From ZC4RG30 sp049841155 (lineage in GTDB: Bacteria; Pseudomonadota; Gammaproteobacteria; Steroidobacterales; Steroidobacteraceae), in contig JASGHI010000003.1 in the NCBI GenBank assembly GCA_049841155.1, positions 372,001 to 436,000 of the forward strand: a DNA stretch of 64,000 nt. Reading direction: 5' to 3'. The translations under genes were made by a program, and so were the position numbers. Below, piece after piece: positions 33,997 to 43,407 of this stretch. Below the pieces are notes generated by a model. It worked only from the letters and a program-made list of their open reading frames with translations, had not been told where the DNA came from and did not search any database. How positions within the stretch are numbered: position 1 is the stretch's first letter; the number at the start of each line of letters is the position of its first letter.

Positions 33997-35489
33997 ACAA
34001 AGAGATTCTGATGGTCGTGGATGCCGTTTCCAACGAGAAAGGCGTCGACAAGGAAATCATCTTCGAGGCGCTGGAAGCGGCGCTCGCTGCGGCCACGCGC
34101 AAGAAGCATGGCGAGGACTGGGACGTGCGCGTGGCCATCAACCGCCGGACCGGTGATTACGACACCTTCCGCCGCTGGAAGGTGTTCGCCGACGATTCCA
34201 CGGAGCTGGAGAATCCGGATCGCGAGCTGCGCCTGGACGATGCGCTGGATCTGGACAAGGATTCCGAGCCGGGCGGATTCGTCGAGGAGCCGATGGAGTC
34301 GGTGGCCTTTGGCCGCATCGCGGCCCAGCAAGCCAAGCAGGTAATGGTGCAGAAGGTGCGTGAGGCCGAGCGCGCCCAGGTGGTCGACCAGTTCAAGGAT
34401 CGTGTGAATACGCTGATCAGCGGCGTGGTCAAGCGCGTGGACCGCAACGGCATCTACGTGGATCTGGGCGGCAATGCCGAAGGCTTCGTACCGCGCACCG
34501 ACATGATTCCGCGTGAAGCGCTGAAGCCGCAGGACCGTGTGAAGGCTTTCCTCAAGGAAGTGCGCTCCGAGCCGCGTGGCCCGCAGCTGTTCCTGTCGCG
34601 TACCGCTCCGGAGTTCCTCATCGAGCTGTTCAAGCTCGAGGTACCCGAAGTGGGGCAGGGAACCATCCAGATCCTCGGCGCCGCGCGCGATCCGGGCATC
34701 CGCGCCAAGATCGCGGTGCGCAGCAGCGAGCCGCGCATCGATCCGGTGGGGGCCTGCGTGGGCATGCGCGGTTCGCGCGTGCAGGCGGTGTCGAACGAGA
34801 TCGCCGGCGAGCGCGTGGACATCATCCCCTTCGACGACAACCCGGCGCAGTTCGTCATCAACGCCATGTCGCCGGCCGAGGTGCTGTCCATCGTCGTCGA
34901 CGAGGATTCGCACAGCATGGACATCGCGGTGGCCGAGGAGAAGCTCTCGCAGGCCATCGGCCGCGGCGGCCAGAACATCCGCCTCGCGAGCCAGCTCACG
35001 GGCTGGGAACTGAACGTGATGACCGAGTCCGACGCCGAGGCCAAGAGCGAATCCGAGGCCTCGCGCCTGGTGCAGATGTTCATGAAGCAGCTGGACGTGG
35101 ACGAGGACGTGGCGACCATCCTGGCGCAGGAGGGCTTCTCGACCATCGAGGAGCTGGCCTACGTGCCGGTATCGGAGCTGGCCTCGATCGAGGCCTTCGA
35201 CGAGGAACTCGTCAAGGAGCTGCGCAACCGCGCGCGCGACGTGCTGCTCACGCAGGCGATCGCCAGTGAAGAGAGCCTGGAACAGTCGATGCCGGCCGAT
35301 GACCTGCTGCAGCTTTCGGGCATGAGCCCGGACCTGGCGCTGCAGCTGGCGCGCATGGGCGTGCGCACGCGCGAGCAGCTCGCCGAGCAGTCGGTCGAGG
35401 ATCTGTCGGAAATCGAGGGACTGGATGCCGGGGATGCCGGCGCGCTGATCATGCAGGCGCGCGAGATCTGGTTCCAGGCGGAGAAGTAG
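33993..35489 (+). CDS. nusA: Transcription termination/antitermination factor NusA
   Basis: Predicted 498 residues (E. coli 495). Order: N-terminal RNAP-binding domain (MNKEILMVVDAVSNEKG), S1 domain (about 135-200, ISGVVKRVDRNGIYVDLGG), KH1 and KH2 (GACVGMRGSRVQAV; AIGRGGQNIRLAS), then two acidic C-terminal repeats as in E. coli (about 370-420 and 440-495). NusA commonly autoregulates this operon; the tandem leader terminators fit that. Confidence 0.97.
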   Translation: MNKEILMVVDAVSNEKGVDKEIIFEALEAALAAATRKKHGEDWDVRVAINRRTGDYDTFRRWKVFADDSTELENPDRELRLDDALDLDKDSEPGGFVEEPMESVAFGRIAAQQAKQVMVQKVREAERAQVVDQFKDRVNTLISGVVKRVDRNGIYVDLGGNAEGFVPRTDMIPREALKPQDRVKAFLKEVRSEPRGPQLFLSRTAPEFLIELFKLEVPEVGQGTIQILGAARDPGIRAKIAVRSSEPRIDPVGACVGMRGSRVQAVSNEIAGERVDIIPFDDNPAQFVINAMSPAEVLSIVVDEDSHSMDIAVAEEKLSQAIGRGGQNIRLASQLTGWELNVMTESDAEAKSESEASRLVQMFMKQLDVDEDVATILAQEGFSTIEELAYVPVSELASIEAFDEELVKELRNRARDVLLTQAIASEESLEQSMPADDLLQLSGMSPDLALQLARMGVRTREQLAEQSVEDLSEIEGLDAGDAGALIMQAREIWFQAEK

Positions 35490-35506
35490 GCCGGAGGGTC
35501 CAGAAC

Positions 35507-38077
35507 ATGGCTGATGTCACCGTCGCGCAATTCGCCGATGTATTGAAGGTGCCTGTCGACAAGCTGCTGACGCAGCTTGAGCAGGCGGGAATCACTGTGT
35601 CCGGCGAGGACGACGTGATCAGCGACGAGGCCAAGCTCGAGCTGCTCACGCACCTGCGCCGCAGTCACGGCAGCGGCGATGAAGCCGCCGCGCCGCGCAA
35701 GATCACGCTCAAGCGCAAGACGCAGAGCGAGCTGAAGCTGGCGAGCACCCAGGGCCGTGCACGTACCGTCAACGTGGAAGTGCGCGTCAAGCGCACCTAC
35801 GTGAAGCGCGACGTGCTCGAGGAGCAGAACCGCGCCCAGCAGGAGCAGGCCGACCAGGTGCGCCGCGAGCACGAGGAGACGCAACGCCTGGAGCGTGAGC
35901 GGGCCGAGGCCGAGCGCCGCGAGCAGGAGCGTATCGACCAGGAGAACCGCCGGCGCCTCGAAGAGGAGCAGAACCGCAGCCGCCTGGCCGAGGAGAACCG
36001 CCGCGCGCAGGAGCAGCGCGAGCGCGAGGAAGCTGAACGAGAGAAGGAGCGCAAGGCAGCCGAACAGGTGCGTGCGGCTCAGCCGCCGGCGGCACCGGCA
36101 GCGCCTCCGGCGCGTCCGCGTCATGAACCGCGTCCCGAAGTGCGCACCGAGACCCGCGCCCCGGCCGATCCGGGCCGTGGCGCGCCGACGACGCGCTATG
36201 GCCGGCAGGAATTGCACGTGGCGGGTGATGCCAGCCGCTTCAGGAAAGCCAAGCGTGTTCGGCTGCGCGGCCGCCCTGTGGTCGGCGAGGGCGAGCAGAA
36301 GCACGGCTTCGAGATGCCCACCGCGCCCATGAAACGCGACGTGCAGGTCGGCGAGACCATCACGGTGGCCGAGCTTGCGCAGCGCATGGCCGTCAAGGCC
36401 ACCGAGGTGATCAAGACGCTGATGGGCCTCGGGATGATGGCGACCATCAACCAGCCCATAGATCAGGACACCGCGGTGCTGGTGATCGAGGAAATGGGCC
36501 ATGCGGCCAAGCTGGTCAAGGAAAACGAGATCGAGGAGGACATCCAGGGCGAGGATGCCGAGGCGGAACTGCTGCCGCGGCCGCCGGTGGTCACCGTCAT
36601 GGGTCATGTCGACCATGGCAAGACTTCGCTGCTGGACAGCATCCGCCGCACCAAGGTTGCGGCGGGCGAGGCCGGCGGCATCACCCAGCACATCGGCGCC
36701 TACCATGTCGAGACGCCGCGCGGAGTGGTTACCTTCCTCGATACGCCGGGCCATGCCGCGTTCACCGCGATGCGCGCGCGCGGCGCCAAGGCCACCGACG
36801 TCGTGGTGCTGGTGGTTGCGGCCGATGACGGCGTGATGCCGCAGACCATCGAGGCGATCCAGCATGCCAAGGCGGCCGGCGTGCCGATCGTCGTGGCGGT
36901 GAACAAGATCGACAAGCCCGAGGCCGATCCGGAGCGGGTGCGCACCGAGCTTTCCCAGCACGAGGTGATCTCCGAGCAGTGGGGCGGTTCGGACATCTTC
37001 GTGCACGTCTCGGCCAGGACCGGACAGGGCATCGACGAACTGCTCGAAGCCATCCTGCTGCAGGCCGAGGTGCTGGAACTCAGGGCGCCGCGCGAAGGTC
37101 TGGCCTCAGGCGTCGTGGTCGAATCCTCCATCGAGAAGGGCCGCGGCGCCGTGGCGACGGTGCTGGTCAAGCGCGGCACGCTGAAGCTCGGCGATCCCAT
37201 CCTCGCCGGCCAGCAGTTTGGCCGCGTGCGCGCGATGTTCGACGAGACCGGCAGTCCGGTCACCGAGGCGCTGCCATCCATGCCGGTGGTGGTGCTGGGT
37301 CTCACCGGTGCGCCCAATGCGGGCGATGAGCTGCTGGTAGTGGAGAGCGACCGCAAGGCGCGCGAAGTGGCGCTGCACCGGCAGGGCCGGCTGCGCGATA
37401 CGCGCGTGGCGCGCCAGTCCGCCAGTGCCGAGGACGTGTTCTCGCAGATGGAAGAAGCCAAGGCGGGCGTGATCCCGCTGCTGGTGAAGGCCGATGTGCA
37501 GGGCAGCGCGGAGGCGCTGCGCGATGCATTCTCGAAGCTTTCCACCAGCGAGGTGCAGGTGAAGATACTGGGTGCGAACGTCGGCGGCATCACCGCGTCG
37601 GACGTGCAGCTGGCGGCCGCCTCGCGCGCCCAGATCATCGGCTTCAACGTGCGCGCCGACGCGAGCGCGCGCGAGGCCATGAAGGAGACCGGCGTCGAGG
37701 TGCGCTACTACAGCATCATCTACGAGGCCATCGACGACGTTAAGCAGATGATGAGCGGCATGCTGGCGCCCGAGATCAAGGAGCAGATCGTCGGCACGGC
37801 ACAGGTGCGCGATGTGTTCCGCTCCAGCAAGTTCGGCGTGGTCGCCGGGTGTCTGGTGATCGAGGGCACGGTCAAGCGCAACAACCCCATCCGCGTGCTG
37901 CGCGACAGCGTGGTGATCTTCGAGGGCGCGCTGGAGTCGTTGCGCCGCTTCAAGGACGATGTCGGCGAGGTGCGTGCCGGCACCGAGTGCGGCATCGGCG
38001 TGAAGAACTATCAGGACGTGCGTGTGGGCGACCAGATCGAGTGCTTCACGCGCGTGGAAGTGGCGCGCACGATCTGA
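35507..38077 (+). CDS. infB: Translation initiation factor IF-2
   Basis: Predicted 856-residue GTPase that places fMet-tRNA on the 30S subunit. N-terminal IF2_N domain (DVTVAQFADVLKVPVDKLL), a long charged region (about 110-200) rich in Glu, Arg and Gln that is probably coiled coil, then a second IF2_N and the G domain: GHVDHGKT (366-373), DTPGHAAF and NKID, followed by the beta-barrel and C2 domains. CGGAGGG lies about 8 bp upstream of the ATG. Confidence 0.97.
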   Translation: MADVTVAQFADVLKVPVDKLLTQLEQAGITVSGEDDVISDEAKLELLTHLRRSHGSGDEAAAPRKITLKRKTQSELKLASTQGRARTVNVEVRVKRTYVKRDVLEEQNRAQQEQADQVRREHEETQRLERERAEAERREQERIDQENRRRLEEEQNRSRLAEENRRAQEQREREEAEREKERKAAEQVRAAQPPAAPAAPPARPRHEPRPEVRTETRAPADPGRGAPTTRYGRQELHVAGDASRFRKAKRVRLRGRPVVGEGEQKHGFEMPTAPMKRDVQVGETITVAELAQRMAVKATEVIKTLMGLGMMATINQPIDQDTAVLVIEEMGHAAKLVKENEIEEDIQGEDAEAELLPRPPVVTVMGHVDHGKTSLLDSIRRTKVAAGEAGGITQHIGAYHVETPRGVVTFLDTPGHAAFTAMRARGAKATDVVVLVVAADDGVMPQTIEAIQHAKAAGVPIVVAVNKIDKPEADPERVRTELSQHEVISEQWGGSDIFVHVSARTGQGIDELLEAILLQAEVLELRAPREGLASGVVVESSIEKGRGAVATVLVKRGTLKLGDPILAGQQFGRVRAMFDETGSPVTEALPSMPVVVLGLTGAPNAGDELLVVESDRKAREVALHRQGRLRDTRVARQSASAEDVFSQMEEAKAGVIPLLVKADVQGSAEALRDAFSKLSTSEVQVKILGANVGGITASDVQLAAASRAQIIGFNVRADASAREAMKETGVEVRYYSIIYEAIDDVKQMMSGMLAPEIKEQIVGTAQVRDVFRSSKFGVVAGCLVIEGTVKRNNPIRVLRDSVVIFEGALESLRRFKDDVGEVRAGTECGIGVKNYQDVRVGDQIECFTRVEVARTI

Positions 38078-38088
38078 CCGGAGCAGCC

Positions 38089-38442
38089 ATGGCCAGTGCC
38101 CGCCAGCAGCGCATCGAGACGCAGATCCAGCGCGTGCTGGCGGAACTGGTGCGCGGCGAGGTGAAGGATCCGCGTGTCGGTCCCCTGACCATCACGCAGG
38201 TGACCGTCACCCGCGACCGCAGTGTGGCGCGGATCTACGTGGTGCCTTTTGCCGAGGATGCCGCTGCGCATCCGGAACTGCTGGAAGGACTGCGCGCGGC
38301 CGCCGGATTCCTGCGCGGGGAGGTGGGGCGGCGCGTGGGCCTGCGCCATGCTCCGCGTCTGGAATTCGTGCTCGACGACAGCTTCGACAAGGCGGCCCGC
38401 CTCGAGGCATTGCTCGCGGCGGCGAAGAAATCCGAGCCATGA
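38089..38442 (+). CDS. rbfA: Ribosome-binding factor A
   Basis: Predicted 117-residue KH-like 30S maturation factor. RIETQIQRVLAELVRGEVKDPRVG and ITQVTVTRDRSVARIYV are the family signatures; APRLEFVLDDSFDKAARLEALL closes the domain (quoted in parts). ATG 38089; stop overlaps truB. Confidence 0.95.
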   Translation: MASARQQRIETQIQRVLAELVRGEVKDPRVGPLTITQVTVTRDRSVARIYVVPFAEDAAAHPELLEGLRAAAGFLRGEVGRRVGLRHAPRLEFVLDDSFDKAARLEALLAAAKKSEP

Positions 38443-39323
38443 CCTGCGGCATCCTGCTGCTGGACAAGCCGCAGGGACTGTCTTCCAGCACTGCGGTGCA
38501 GCGCGTGCGGCGCGCCTTTGGCCGCGTGAAAGGCGGCCACACCGGCAGCCTCGACCCGCTGGCCACGGGCATGCTGCCCATATGCCTCGGCGAGGCCACC
38601 AAAGTCGCCGGCTACCTGCTCGACGGCGACAAACGCTATGCGTTCACGGCCCGTTTCGGCGCGCGCACCACCACGGGTGATCTGGAGGGTGAGGTGGCCG
38701 CCACGGCGCCGGTTCCAGCGGATCTGCGTGCGGCGCTCGAGGCGGTGCTGCCGCGTTTCCGGGGTGCCCTGAGCCAGATCCCGCCGATGTATTCGGCCAT
38801 CAAGCAGGCCGGCCAGCCGCTGTACCGGCTGGCCCGGCAGGGCATCGAAGTGGAGAGGGCCGCGCGCCAGGTCGTGATCCACTCCCTGACCCTGGAGGCC
38901 GTGCGGGAGGCGGAGGCCGATTTCACGGTGAGTTGCTCCAAGGGTACCTATGTGCGCACCCTGGCCGAGGACCTGGCCATGGCTGCGGGCAGCCTTGCGC
39001 ATCTGGGGTTTCTGCGGCGCCTGTCCGTGGAGCCCTTTGCGGAGGAGGCCATGGTCACGCTGGCGGCTGTGGAGGCTGATCCGGGATGCGCCCGGCTGCT
39101 GCCCCCCGACGCGGCGCTGACCCACCTCGCGGCCGTGAGGCTGGAGGCGCAGGCGGCGCGCCGGCTGTGTCAGGGCCAGGCGGTGAGGACGCCGGAGCCC
39201 CTGCCAGCCGCCGGGATGCGGCTCAGGATCTACGATCCGCAGGATTTTCTGGGGATCGGCGAGGCGCTTCCAGATGGGTTGCTCCGGCCGGTCCGGCTTT
39301 TCAATCATTTAGACGCGCAATAA
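38439..39323 (+). CDS. truB: tRNA pseudouridine-55 synthase
   Basis: Predicted 294 residues. Makes pseudouridine 55 in the T-loop of tRNAs. Catalytic Asp39 in GGHTGSLDPLATG; the PUA-like C-terminal part is short. N-terminus MTCGILLLDKPQGLSS is standard. ATGA overlap with rbfA; the rpsO promoter begins two bases after its stop. Confidence 0.96.
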   Translation: MTCGILLLDKPQGLSSSTAVQRVRRAFGRVKGGHTGSLDPLATGMLPICLGEATKVAGYLLDGDKRYAFTARFGARTTTGDLEGEVAATAPVPADLRAALEAVLPRFRGALSQIPPMYSAIKQAGQPLYRLARQGIEVERAARQVVIHSLTLEAVREAEADFTVSCSKGTYVRTLAEDLAMAAGSLAHLGFLRRLSVEPFAEEAMVTLAAVEADPGCARLLPPDAALTHLAAVRLEAQAARRLCQGQAVRTPEPLPAAGMRLRIYDPQDFLGIGEALPDGLLRPVRLFNHLDAQ

Positions 39324-39324
39324 C

Positions 39325-39353
39325 TTGAGAGCCCGGGGCTTCGCAGTTAGAAT
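39325..39353 (+). promoter_or_regulatory. Strong promoter of rpsO-pnp
   Basis: TTGAGA (39325-39330), 17 bp, TAGAAT (39348-39353): 5 of 6 in both boxes with ideal spacing. Lies directly after the truB stop and 37 bp before rpsO. Confidence 0.8.
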
Positions 39354-39389
39354 GCCGCGCTTTCCAGAAGGCCCAAACGAAGACAAGCA

Positions 39390-39659
39390 ATGGCTCTATC
39401 GACCGAAAAGAAGAGCGGCGTTCTCTCGCAGTTTCGCCGTGACCCCAAGGACACCGGATCCCCCGAGGTGCAGATCGCGCTGCTTTCCGAGCGCATCAGC
39501 GGCCTGGGCGAGCACTTCGGCACGCACAAGCGCGATCATGCCTCGCGCCGCGGGCTCGTGAAAATGGTGAACCAGCGCCGCAAGCTGCTGGACTACCTGA
39601 AGTCCACGAAGCCGCAGAAGTATCAGGAAGTCGTCGAGCGGCTGGGTCTGCGCCGCTGA
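39390..39659 (+). CDS. rpsO: 30S ribosomal protein S15
   Basis: Predicted 89 residues, the standard length. MALSTEKKSGVLSQFRRDPKDTGSPEVQIALL in parts: DTGSPEVQIALLSERI and HASRRGLVKMVNQRRKLLDYL are the 16S-binding signatures. Own promoter upstream, strong hairpin downstream before pnp, as in E. coli. Confidence 0.98.
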   Translation: MALSTEKKSGVLSQFRRDPKDTGSPEVQIALLSERISGLGEHFGTHKRDHASRRGLVKMVNQRRKLLDYLKSTKPQKYQEVVERLGLRR

Positions 39660-39670
39660 GCCGATTCCCC

Positions 39671-39701
39671 CGGGCCGCGCCGTTTCCTACAGCGCGGCCC
39701 G
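39671..39701 (+). promoter_or_regulatory. rpsO-pnp intergenic hairpin
   Basis: CGGGCCGCGC-CGTTTCCTACA-GCGCGGCCCG, a perfect 10-bp stem 12 bp past rpsO. No U-tract follows. By analogy with E. coli it may be an RNase III processing site for pnp autoregulation or a partial terminator. Confidence 0.6.
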
Positions 39702-39754
39702 AATTCCATTCGGGGCATCGCAGGCGGTGCCCGTCCATCCTTGAGGTCATCCCC

Positions 39755-41845
39755 GTGAGTATTGCCAAGCAGTCGTTCCCGTTCGGTTCGCAGCAGGTCA
39801 CCATCGAAACCGGTGAGCTGGCCCGCCAGGCCGATGGCGCCGTCGTCGTCTCGATGGGCGACACCGTGGTGCTGGTCACCGCCGTGGCGCGCAAGCAGGC
39901 GCAGCCCGGCAAGGATTTCTTCCCGCTGACGGTGAACTATCAGGAGAAGACCTATGCCGCGGGGCGCATCCCGGGCGGCTTCTTCCGCCGCGAGGGCCGT
40001 CCCAGCGAATCCGAGACGCTGATCTCGCGCCTCATCGACCGTCCCATCCGTCCGCTGTTCCCCGACGGCTTCTACAACGAAGTGCAGGTCGTGGCCACCG
40101 TGCTGTCGATGGATCCGGAAATCAGCGCCGACATTCCCTCGCTGCTGGGTGCATCGGCTGCGCTGGCACTGTCTGGCGTGCCTTTCGGCGGTCCCATCGC
40201 CGCGGCGCGCGTGGGTTACAAGGATGGCAAGTACCTGCTGAACCCGACCCGCAAGGAAGCCGAAGGTTCGCAGCTCGACCTCGTGGTCGCGGGCACTGCC
40301 GCGGGCGTGCTGATGGTGGAGTCGGAAGCCGACAGCCTGCCCGAGGACGTGATGCTGGGCGCCGTGGTGTTCGGGCACGAACAGCAGCAGGTGGCCATCA
40401 AGGCCATCAACGCGCTGGTGGCCGAGGCCGGCAAGCCGCGCTGGGACTGGCAGGCCGCTCCGGCCGATGCCGAACTGGTCGCGTTCGTGAAGGCGCAGGC
40501 CGAAGGCCCGCTGTCCGAGGCCTATCGCATCACCGTCAAGCAGGACCGCTACACCAAGGTGGGCGAGATCAAGGCTGCCGTGGCGGCTGCCGCGCCGCTG
40601 GTGGAGGGTGCGCCGAAGTGGGGCGCACAGGACATCGGCACGCAGCTGTTCAATCTGGAAAGCCGCATCGTGCGCGAGCGCATCCTCAACGGCGAGCCGC
40701 GCATCGACGGCCGTGATGCGTTCACGGTGCGCCCCATCACCATCAAGGCCGGCACGCTGCCGCGTACCCACGGTTCGGCGCTGTTCACGCGCGGCGAAAC
40801 TCAGGCGCTGGTCACGGCCACGTTGGGCACTTCGCGCGATGCGCAGATCATCGACGCGCTGGAAGGCGAGCGTCGCGAGCCCTTCATGCTGCATTACAAC
40901 TTCCCGCCGTTCTCGGTGGGCGAGACGGGCATGATGGGTTCGCCCAAGCGCCGCGAGATCGGCCACGGCAACCTCGCCCGTCGCGGCATCAGCGCCGTGC
41001 TGCCGCAGATGGAAGAATTCCCCTACGTGATCCGCGTGGTGTCCGAGATCCTCGAGTCCAATGGCTCGAGCTCCATGGCTTCGGTGTGCGGCACCAGCCT
41101 CGCACTGATGGACGCGGGCGTGCCGGTGAAAGCGCCGGTGGCCGGTGTGGCCATGGGCCTGGTGCTCGAGGGCAGCCGCTACAAGGTCATCACCGACATC
41201 CTCGGCGACGAAGACCACCTGGGCGACATGGATTTCAAGGTGGCCGGCACGGCCACGGGCGTCACGGCGCTGCAGATGGACATCAAGGTCGACAGCATCA
41301 CGCCGGAGATCATGAAGGTGGCGCTGGAGCAGGCCCATGCCGGCCGCCAGCACATCCTGGGCGAGATGAACAAGGTCATTTCGGCGCCGCGCGCGAAGAT
41401 GAGCGAATGGGCGCCGTCCATCATCACCCTGAAGATCGATCCGGAGAAGATCCGCGACGTGATCGGCAAGGGCGGTGCGGTGATCCGCCAGATCACCGAG
41501 GAAACCGGCACCACCATCGACATCGAGAACGACGGCACCGTGAAGATCGCCTCGGTGCAGGGCGCCGCGGGCCGTGAGGCGCAGCGCCGCATCGAACTGA
41601 TCACCGCGGACGTGGAAGTGGGCCGCATCTATGAGGGCCGCGTGGCGCGTCTGATGGATTTCGGCGCGTTCGTCACCATCCTGCCGGGCCGCGATGGTCT
41701 GGTGCACATCTCGCAGATCTCCGACGAGCGCGTCGAGAAGGTCGGCGACAAGCTCAAGGAAGGCGATGTGGTGCGCGTGAAGGTGCTCGAGGTCGACCGT
41801 CAGGGCCGCGTGCGCCTGTCGATGCGGGACGTCGCCGCCGGCTGA
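39755..41845 (+). CDS. pnp: Polyribonucleotide nucleotidyltransferase (PNPase)
   Basis: Predicted 696-residue 3'-5' phosphorolytic exoribonuclease of the degradosome. Two RNase PH-like domains (second with GETQALVTATLGT and the Asp-bearing GDEDHLGDMDFKVAGT), then KH (GKGGAVIRQITEETG) and S1 (IYEGRVARLMDFGAFV) domains. GTG start 39755 with GAGGT 8 bp upstream. Confidence 0.98.
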   Translation: MSIAKQSFPFGSQQVTIETGELARQADGAVVVSMGDTVVLVTAVARKQAQPGKDFFPLTVNYQEKTYAAGRIPGGFFRREGRPSESETLISRLIDRPIRPLFPDGFYNEVQVVATVLSMDPEISADIPSLLGASAALALSGVPFGGPIAAARVGYKDGKYLLNPTRKEAEGSQLDLVVAGTAAGVLMVESEADSLPEDVMLGAVVFGHEQQQVAIKAINALVAEAGKPRWDWQAAPADAELVAFVKAQAEGPLSEAYRITVKQDRYTKVGEIKAAVAAAAPLVEGAPKWGAQDIGTQLFNLESRIVRERILNGEPRIDGRDAFTVRPITIKAGTLPRTHGSALFTRGETQALVTATLGTSRDAQIIDALEGERREPFMLHYNFPPFSVGETGMMGSPKRREIGHGNLARRGISAVLPQMEEFPYVIRVVSEILESNGSSSMASVCGTSLALMDAGVPVKAPVAGVAMGLVLEGSRYKVITDILGDEDHLGDMDFKVAGTATGVTALQMDIKVDSITPEIMKVALEQAHAGRQHILGEMNKVISAPRAKMSEWAPSIITLKIDPEKIRDVIGKGGAVIRQITEETGTTIDIENDGTVKIASVQGAAGREAQRRIELITADVEVGRIYEGRVARLMDFGAFVTILPGRDGLVHISQISDERVEKVGDKLKEGDVVRVKVLEVDRQGRVRLSMRDVAAG

Positions 41846-41852
41846 TCCCGCC

Positions 41853-41878
41853 GCGCCAGCGGTGCACCCCGCTGGCGC
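41853..41878 (+). terminator. Hairpin between pnp and phaR
   Basis: GCGCCAGCGG-TGCACC-CCGCTGGCGC, a perfect 10-bp stem between two convergent genes, followed by AGCTTTC. A likely terminator for pnp, perhaps for both directions. Confidence 0.65.
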
Positions 41879-41883
41879 AGCTT

Positions 41884-42408
41884 TCAGGAGCCGGAACGCG
41901 TGGAATCCTGTCTGCGCTCCGGTTCGCCATTCTCCGGCCGCGGACGCGCCGCGCTGGTCAGCGCACCATGCAGCGTGCGGAAAATCTCGTCCTGCACGCT
42001 GCGCCAGCGCTGGAAATTGCGTTCGGCAAATCCCGCCACGGCATTGAGCGTGTCCGGCCCGGTCACCTGGCGGATGCGTTCGCGCAGTTCGTGCTGCTGC
42101 GAGGTGAACAGCCGCATGGCCTGCTCCAGGTAGCTGCTGAGCACGCCCTGCGCCTGTTCGGCATGGCTGCGGATCACCTGGGTGAGGAAGTCGCGGCTGA
42201 GCAGGGGCGGCGAGTGGCTTTCCTGCTCGGCGATCACCTGCAGCAGGATGGCGTGCGTGATGTCCGCCTGCGTCTTCTTGTCGATGACGACGAAGTCGAT
42301 CCGCTCCATGACCAGCCGCCGCACGTCGGCCAGCGTGATATAGCGGCTCTCCACCGTGTCGTACAACCGGCGGTTCGGATATTTCTTGATGACCCGTGGT
42401 TCACTCAT
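41884..42408 (-). CDS. phaR: Polyhydroxyalkanoate synthesis repressor PhaR
   Basis: Predicted 174 residues. Signature VIKKYPNRRLYDTVESRYITL (start of it, VIKKYPNRRLYDT) and LLSRDFLTQVIRSHAEQ; PhaR represses phasin genes and binds PHA granules, so the host probably stores polyhydroxyalkanoate. Start at MSEPRVIKKYPN (42408); the frame stays open 24 codons upstream but without family similarity. Confidence 0.9.
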   Translation of the reverse strand: MSEPRVIKKYPNRRLYDTVESRYITLADVRRLVMERIDFVVIDKKTQADITHAILLQVIAEQESHSPPLLSRDFLTQVIRSHAEQAQGVLSSYLEQAMRLFTSQQHELRERIRQVTGPDTLNAVAGFAERNFQRWRSVQDEIFRTLHGALTSAARPRPENGEPERRQDSTRSGS

Positions 42409-42486
42409 CGCCGACCTCGCGCGAATGGCGGGATACCAGCCAGGTGGCCCTACATTAGACCATCCGGGCTTGAACCCCAAATCGGG

Positions 42487-43407
42487 TCAGTCGCGGGCCG
42501 CGGACAGGTCGATATGGCGCTGCCGGGCGAAGTTTCCGGGAGCCCAGTGGTCGATGGCCCATTCCAGGATGGCCGCAGGCGCGGCGGTGGCAAGGTCCGG
42601 CGGCGGATGCTGCCGCAGCAGCCTCAGCGCGCGCAGCAACTCCCGGCCCGGCGCCAGCGCATCCAGCGGCAGGCTGTGCCGGGACTTGGCGAGCTTGCGG
42701 CCATCGGCGTCGCTGATCAGCGGAACATGCGCGTAACGCGGCGCAGGGGCGCCGAGCATTTCGATGAGCGCCAGTTGCCAGGGCGTGCTGTCCAGCAGGT
42801 CCGCGCCGCGCACCACGTCGGTGATGCCCTGGGCGAGATCATCCACCACCACGGCCAGCTGGTACGCCACGATGCCGTCCCGGCGCAGCAGCACCGGATC
42901 GCCCAGCTGCCGGCTGGAGAACCGCACCGGGCCCTGGAAGCGGTCGCTGAAGCACCATTCGCGTTCCGGCAGCCGCAGCCGCCAGGCTCCGGGGCGATCC
43001 TCCGGGTGCGCAGCGTCGCGGCAGGTGCCGGGATAGGGCGTGAGGGTTTCGCTGCGGCTGCAGGTGCAGCGGTAGAGCAGCCCGCGTTCGCGCAGCGCCG
43101 TGAATGCCTGCAGATAGCCGCCGCGCCGCTGCGACTGGTACTGGACCGGTTCGTCCGGCGTCAGGCCCAGCGCATCGAGCGTTGCGAGCAGGGCCGCGGC
43201 GCTGCCGGGACGGTTGCGGGGCCGGTCCAGATCTTCCATGCGGACCAGCCACGCACCGCCATGGGCGCGCGCATCCAGCCAGCTGGCAAGGGCCGCTGCG
43301 AGCGAGCCGATGTGCAGCAGGCCCGTCGGTGATGGCGCGAAGCGGCCACGGTAGTGGCCGGCTGCTTCAGCGGTAGCGGTCGTCCCGGTCGCCGTACTGC
43401 TTTTCAC
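42487..43407 (-). CDS. gluQ: Glutamyl-Q tRNA(Asp) synthetase
   Basis: Predicted 306 residues. Attaches glutamate to queuosine-34 of tRNA-Asp. It is a GluRS catalytic core without the anticodon domain: GRFAPSPTGLLHIGSLAAAL (HIGH motif) and RKLAKSRHS (KMSKS-like). Zinc-ligand region YRCTCSRSE with later Cys. GTG 43407 lies 41 bp inside dksA; no in-frame alternative start is evident before GHYRGRFAPS. dksA-gluQ is the usual gammaproteobacterial pair, and queF nearby supplies queuosine. Confidence 0.93.
   Translation of the reverse strand: MKSSTATGTTATAEAAGHYRGRFAPSPTGLLHIGSLAAALASWLDARAHGGAWLVRMEDLDRPRNRPGSAAALLATLDALGLTPDEPVQYQSQRRGGYLQAFTALRERGLLYRCTCSRSETLTPYPGTCRDAAHPEDRPGAWRLRLPEREWCFSDRFQGPVRFSSRQLGDPVLLRRDGIVAYQLAVVVDDLAQGITDVVRGADLLDSTPWQLALIEMLGAPAPRYAHVPLISDADGRKLAKSRHSLPLDALAPGRELLRALRLLRQHPPPDLATAAPAAILEWAIDHWAPGNFARQRHIDLSAARD

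Noticed and set aside
36541..36640. Possible frameshift or split in infB
   Set aside because: One continuous 856-codon frame with all GTPase motifs; the apparent break is only the charged linker.
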